A stretch of 64,000 nucleotides of DNA from NCBI RefSeq assembly GCF_036898095.1, contig NC_090750.1:94920546-94984545 (forward strand). The letters run 5' to 3'. Shown in pieces: positions 59,562 to 64,000 of the stretch. The translations under genes and the position numbers were made by a program. Under the pieces are notes generated by a model, which was not told where the DNA came from, searched no databases, and saw only the letters and a list, made by a program, of their open reading frames with translations. Origin of the DNA: Palaemon carinicauda. Its lineage: Eukaryota; Arthropoda; Malacostraca; Decapoda; Palaemonidae. How positions within the stretch are numbered: position 1 is the first letter of the stretch; each line of letters begins with the position of its first letter.

Positions 59562-60125
59562 AGTTTGTGGCGCGTAGGGACGCAAACATCGACCCAGATA
59601 ATGTCCTCTTTATAGAATCAGACAAAAGGGACTCAATGATTCGCCAATATGATTCGGCGGTTAAGAAACTAGCGGATTTCTTAAGGACTTCAGACCATTT
59701 GGTTATGACTCCTAATTTAGCCATCTCCTTCTTTAGGTCCATATTTGACAAAGGCCTAGCAGCTAGCACTATAACCACCATTAAGTCAGCTCTGAGGAAA
59801 GTCTTCCTGGTTGGGTTTAACATTAACCTGGCGGAGTCTTATTTCTCATCTATTCCAAAAGCATGTGCTAGGCTTCGACCTTCGGTTCGTCCTCAAAAGG
59901 TCTCTTGGTCTCTAAATGATGTCCTCAAACTGGCCTCCGACACGGACAACGAATCCTGCTCTTATATCACTCTTCTTAGGAAGACTTTATTTCTAACAGC
60001 TTCGGCCTCGGGTTCCAGAATCTCAGAACTAGTAGCTCTCTCACGAAACTCAGAGAACATGGATTTCCTCCCTTCAGGTGAGGTACTTCTTTCACCAGAC
60101 AGGGCGTTCCTAGCTAAGAACGAGA
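59510..60125 (+). pseudogene. DIRS copy 5 tyrosine recombinase, 3'-truncated
   Basis: It is open from 59147 in the YR frame. The recombinase proper starts about 59510 (RFLKDSQNPNFVDFMKF) and includes ASTITTIKSALRKVFLVGF and ASASGSRISELVALS (first catalytic Arg). It is cut at about 60125, so the HxxR box and Tyr region are lost. The break coincides with the start of copy 6, suggesting disruption by insertion. Confidence 0.82.
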
Positions 60126-61491
60126 ATTTACCTTAAGGTACCCAGAATTCTTAACTCCTGGAGCGAATATCCCTAAATAAAAGAACCAGGGATATCGCGA
60201 AATATCAGAGGACGTATTCTTGACACGCCACATAGCAATCTGCACCCCGAACAGAATTAACACTTCGAAGGGGTCAAGTGGCAAGAAAACAAAAAACGAG
60301 AAAGAAAGGAGAGCCTCTCGCAAGGTACCTCTCCTCTCTCGTTTCGTATGCGTGCATAGCGCCGCCGACGGCGCCATCTGTATTCCTTTTTGTGTAGCTC
60401 AACAACTCGGTGTTTTCCCTGTGTTGTCTCGCGTTTCTTGGATTATTTTCAACATCATGATGCTTTCTCCAACTTCTGCCTCTGATAAGTTGAGTATTAT
60501 CTCTTTTATGTATAAATGTAAGCTCTTAGTGATTTTAAGATAATACGATAGCGATATTTTCGTTACAAGAGCTGTTGCCTACCGGAGGCGTCCTGGACGC
60601 TGTCGCTCGCCATGCATGAGTCACTTAGTTAGCCAGAGCGACGTTCCCGGCTGTTACGCTTTAATAATTTTAGCTATTTAGCTTTACATAGGAATTCTTT
60701 ATATGATGCTATTAGTATTTTCGTTTTGGCGAATGATTTGCCGATCCTGGCCTATGCTAGACCTTGTAGCCTAGACGTTTGGCCCTAGTACTTTCCTGCA
60801 TGATATCCAGATTTCCGAGTGTTTTAAAATCTTATTGAAGCTTTAGGCAGTTTTATACATTTAAGATTTTGTTGATTTTCTTCCAAGATAGTATACGAGT
60901 GAGTTTCGGTGATTTAGGTAATCGATTCTCTTCGCGCCTAGGCTAGTTGCCTATGGGGCCCTAGTATTTTTTCTCACACTCCCTGGTTGCTCTCTTCTCC
61001 TCGGAGAATATGTGCAATCCCTTTTCCCTCTGTTTAAGCCTTGGGCTTAACCCTAATGGTTTATCTGAATTGACATTTAGATACAACTATATTAGGGTGT
61101 TTCTGTTCTTTCCTGTTTCCAGTAAGTCTGGCTTCAGGAGGGGGCAGGACATCAGAGTTCTTAGTCTGGGCCTGTTTCTTTCTAGCATTGTGGTTCAGAT
61201 TCCCTTGCTAGGCTTAGAGCAGACATAGGAGGCTTATCCTCCTTAGACCACTTACGAAGGTTTCTGTACGAGATGATTCCTTCTTTTTGTGATCTAGCAG
61301 ACTAGTCCAGTGTTGTTGTTCTTGGTGTGGAGGATGAGATCCTCCTTTTCTGTGAATAACAACGCCTACCTTGCTTTGGTTCCGAGGGAGTTGGCAAGTA
61401 CTGCCGGCCTCTCTCCTAGGATTCCCCCTAGGCTAAGATGAGTTTTCTTGGCTGCGGGGTGATTCTTTATTAGAGCAAGGTTGGCAGGACC

Positions 61492-61567
61492 CTCTTTCCC
61501 CCTTCCCCCTCTTTCCCCCTTCCCCCTCTTTCCCCCTTCCCCCTCTTTCCCCCTTCCCCCTCTTTCC
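61492..61567. repeat. 17-bp pyrimidine tandem repeat
   Basis: About 4.5 units of CTCTTTCCCCCTTCCCC in a pure C/T tract. Such mirror-like homopyrimidine tracts can adopt triplex DNA. Confidence 0.95.
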
Positions 61568-61653
61568 TTAGTGATAGCCTAGCCATTACATCTCTGTCCG
61601 TCATTCTACATCTGTACCTAGCATAGGTTAGGATGTGGAGTTGACTCAGTCCC

Positions 61654-62145
61654 TTGCCGGCCGGCAGTGCGTGCCGGCCGGCAAAGGCCTTCTTCTTTTG
61701 AGTGCTACCCAGACCTCCCTTGGTCTCTCATCCATGTTTGTCTGTAGAGCCAGATGGCATTGGACACGGAAGCCTGAATCTATATTCTCCCCTTCCTTAT
61801 GTGCACTCTTTCTGGTTGCCGGGCTATGAGGCAGTACCGTCTCTTATCCTGGCATCCATCCTGTTTCTCTTCTAGTGTTTGTACCCTAGCCCGGCTGCCA
61901 GCCTGAGTGGCCGGCAGCCGGGCAGTTGGAAGTTCTCTGGTTCCTTTTGCTGCCGGCCGGCTATAGTAACACACCATAGTTCTGCTGGCCACTACGATTA
62001 GCGGCCGGCAGCTGGGTGCTATCATTGTTTAGTTGCCGGCCGGCAGCCTCTGCTGGCCGGCAATAGAAATACACCCAAGTTCTGCTGGCCGCTACGTTTG
62101 GCGGCTGGCAGCCGGGTGCTATCTTGTTTAGTTGCCGGCCGGCAC
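61654..62145. repeat. GCCGGCCGGC palindrome cluster and tandem repeat
   Basis: A 13/5/13 inverted repeat (TTGCCGGCCGGCA, spacer GTGCG) sits at 61654-61685. Further GCCGGC-rich motifs occur at about 61910, 61951, 62003, 62035, 62053, 62102 and 62133. Two direct units of 83-100 bp (each opening with GCCGGCCGGC and ending near TTGTTTAGTT) lie at 61951-62132. Confidence 0.85.
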
Positions 62146-62648
62146 ACGTATTCGAGCCAGCGTTCTTCCACCTAATAGTCTAAAAGTAGTATACTTTGGA
62201 ACAAAGTTAAGGTATGTGTCGGCCGGCCCATTATCTTATATACTGTAGCCAGTATTTTTCAGTATAGGATATACTGCATGGAGAAAACTATAGTATAGAA
62301 TATTTTACAACACTAAGTTTTTCTAACACTCTTGTGTTGTCTTGTACAGCCCTTTGGTGAAACCATACAGATAAGGAAAGTGAGTTCTTTCTTTTCTACT
62401 ATCCAGTATTTTAAAATTACTTATTTTGGTGTGAGCTACACCTATTTTCCTCTGGAAATTACTTATTGGTCACTGTAGTATAGAATAACCATATAATTTT
62501 ATTATCTGGAAGGTTACAGCAATTGACTGGGCAGGAAATACAAGTGTGTGTCTTTCCTTCTTTCCTTTCTAGCTTAGTTACTTTAAGCTATGTATATCCA
62601 GTGATATGTGGTTCACTTGATACTCATGGAATTTTCTTCTCTTTACAG

Positions 62649-64000
62649 GAGGACCATCCGAAGTGTGGAAGCGTATTCTGCAACGTCCGCAGCAAGAACT
62701 TCTGCGGACATGACTTGTGTAGAAGGCACGCAGCATGCGCAGTCTCCAAAGGTGATCTCCGGTATTGGGACCCGCAGGTATGTACCATATGCACAAACCT
62801 GATTACCGAGGCATTTGATTCCCCTAAGACGGCGGAGTCAAGGGACGCAGCAAGGGAGAAGCTTCGTACCTGGGTAAGGGGCTTTCAGAAGAACACTTCT
62901 GGTCCCTATCTTCCAAGCGAGAAGATGAGGGCTTACCTTTTCCCCAAGGCATCAGCGGATGCAGTGATTCCCCAGCCTCAAGCGGAGATGGTGTTGGTTT
63001 AGATCCCGGTGGATGCTGAAGTCGCCGATGCCCTGCAAGACATCCAATTGGACGATAGGATGTCGGAGGTGTCCGAGTACACGAAAAAGACCTTCTGGCA
63101 GAAGACCAGGAAGAGGAGCTGACCCAGGCTCCAGACAATGAGGAGGAGGAATTCGACGAGGAGTCGGCTACCCCGGTTCAGGCCCCTGAACCTGTTCCCT
63201 CAACATCGTCCTCTCTCCCAGAGGATCTGGGAAAGACCCTTTCTTCCATCGTTGAGATGATCCAACAGATAAAGAAGGAAAATAATGAGAAGGCTGCTGC
63301 AATGAAGTTGGAGATGCGAAGACTTGCAGCATCACGTGGGTCCCAGAAGAAGCTCAGCGTGAAGGACCTTCCCCTATGCTCGGATGCCAACCCTTGGAGG
63401 TATGCCGAGCACATGCCTATGACGACGGGAAAGATCGTCATTTCGGAGAAATTGGGCTCAGTTCCCCTTGAGGTGGAATTCTGGCCCAGCAAGGAGTTGT
63501 ACCCGGACTGCTATGTCCGTCTAAGGGAGGAACCAGCCTCAAAGGAAGAAACGGAGCCGAAGGAGGTCATAGATTTTGACCATGCTAAGGCTCAAACCTT
63601 GATGTCGAGCTCGATGAAAGAGAGGGGCTTCACAAACTCAAAGGTACCCGCTTTGAGTAAGGAACACCCTTCCTTTGTGTCCTCTCCTTCTAGAGCCTTT
63701 CCCTTTATGCAGAAAGGGTTTACGGCCGTGCTGAAAGCGGTCGAGGCGGGTAAGCCATGCCCCTCCTTGGAGGAGTGTAAACCCCTATCCTTGGCCTTAC
63801 CCATGGACCAGAAAGACTAGAAGGACGTTCATCTTACCTTCTCAGTCGGGAAGTTGGAGGCCGATATTGCTGGACGTCAGTTCGGTGAAAACCTCCCGAA
63901 GCTGTCTGACTATTTTTTGCGCAGGGAGCTTGAGACAATAGAAAGACTTGCTGCCTCAATGTCTCTGCAAACGACTCTGGAGACAATGGCAAGTGACCCA
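62649..64000 (+). pseudogene. gag: DIRS copy 6 Gag, partial
   Basis: The exon starts after a ctttacag acceptor (62648). The Cys/His module reads KCGSVFCNVRSKNFCGHDLC, RRHAAC and later CTIC, parallel to copies 1 and 5. TAG at 63000-63002 and a frameshift near 63080 interrupt it. The core (63257-64000) has ANPWRYAEHMPM, EVEFWPSKELYPDCYVRL, LTFSVGKLEADIAGRQF and RRELETIERLAASM. These align with NNPWRFALHAPF, LEFYPP..FVRL, FTVGKLD and a TEFET..LARSL stretch of copies 1 and 5. A second TAG lies at 63818-63820. The gene continues past the window. Confidence 0.8.

Larger units (their letters stand above)
53479..60125 (+). mobile_element. DIRS copy 5, same family as copy 1
   Basis: The left repeat is at 53479-53510 (TTTCTGGGTCGACC..GGTGAAAA). 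The order is leader, spliced gag, RT-RNase H and YR, as in copy 1. The sequence is closer to an intact state than the others. It ends abruptly at about 60125 in the YR gene, where unrelated sequence (copy 6) starts. No ICR or right end of this copy is present in the window. Confidence 0.88.
60125..64000 (+). mobile_element. DIRS copy 6, third lineage, runs off the window
   Basis: Unrelated sequence starts in the copy 5 YR gene (AATTTACCTTAAGGTACCC). It continues as a long leader with GC-rich palindromes and then a gag gene homologous to that of copies 1 and 5. The right end lies outside. The left boundary is inferred from loss of copy 5 homology. Confidence 0.6.

Overview
This is a eukaryotic, repeat-dominated window. 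It contains spliceosomal introns, a long C2H2 zinc-finger gene, tRNA-derived SINEs, non-LTR and LTR retrotransposon remains, Tc1/mariner and hAT DNA transposons, and above all several lineages of DIRS-like tyrosine-recombinase (YR) retrotransposons. The abundance of DIRS1-like elements, together with an RTE-like LINE ending in a (TATG)n tail, fits a decapod crustacean. That assignment is inference from family knowledge, not proof. No bacterial operon, viral genome, CRISPR array or rRNA gene was seen.

Layout. 1-215 is a TA/TACA microsatellite. 216-7646 is DIRS copy 1 (+), with a spliced gag, RT-RNase H and YR, and a truncated right end. 7647-11860 is mostly non-coding, with degenerate repeats and a decayed DIRS-like RNase H/YR remnant near 10-10.9 kb. 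11950-20200 is the most interesting block. A 12-finger C2H2 gene (11950-13521) is interrupted in an inter-finger linker by a 5'-truncated LINE with a restriction-like endonuclease (13522-15900). A decayed 13th finger follows (15901-15982). A second, near full-length copy of the same LINE (15983-20177) sits at the same linker position, and the next linker resumes at 20178. 21345-22100 is a decayed YR gene.

22876-37711 is two nested DIRS copies on the minus strand. Copy 2 is 22876-28186 plus 35662-37711. Copy 3 (28187-35661) is inserted in the gag intron of copy 2. Both carry a SINE in the leader, and copy 3 also carries a hAT MITE. 37960-41198 is an RTE-like LINE, 42171-43606 an internally deleted Tigger/pogo transposon, and 45085-51597 a divergent DIRS element (copy 4) with terminal inverted repeats and an intact YR. 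51657-51800 holds another DIRS gag-like scrap. 52270-53478 is the 3' part of a Ty3/gypsy element on the minus strand. 53479-60125 is DIRS copy 5 (+), the best preserved relative of copy 1. From about 60125 to the window edge lies a third DIRS lineage (copy 6), which seems to have landed in the YR gene of copy 5.

How the genes work together. Within each DIRS element, Gag (a Cys/His N-terminal module, a conserved core and a basic RGG or RS region) packages the RNA, RT-RNase H makes cDNA, and the tyrosine recombinase integrates a circular intermediate. Terminal repeats plus an internal complementary region (ICR) template the circle junction. Almost every copy here carries nonsense or frameshift mutations. 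The only clearly host-type gene is the zinc-finger gene. The main candidate novelty is an RLE-type LINE whose two copies both interrupt a conserved C2H2 linker (TGEKPFKC) coding sequence at the same position. That would make the zinc-finger linker a target site.
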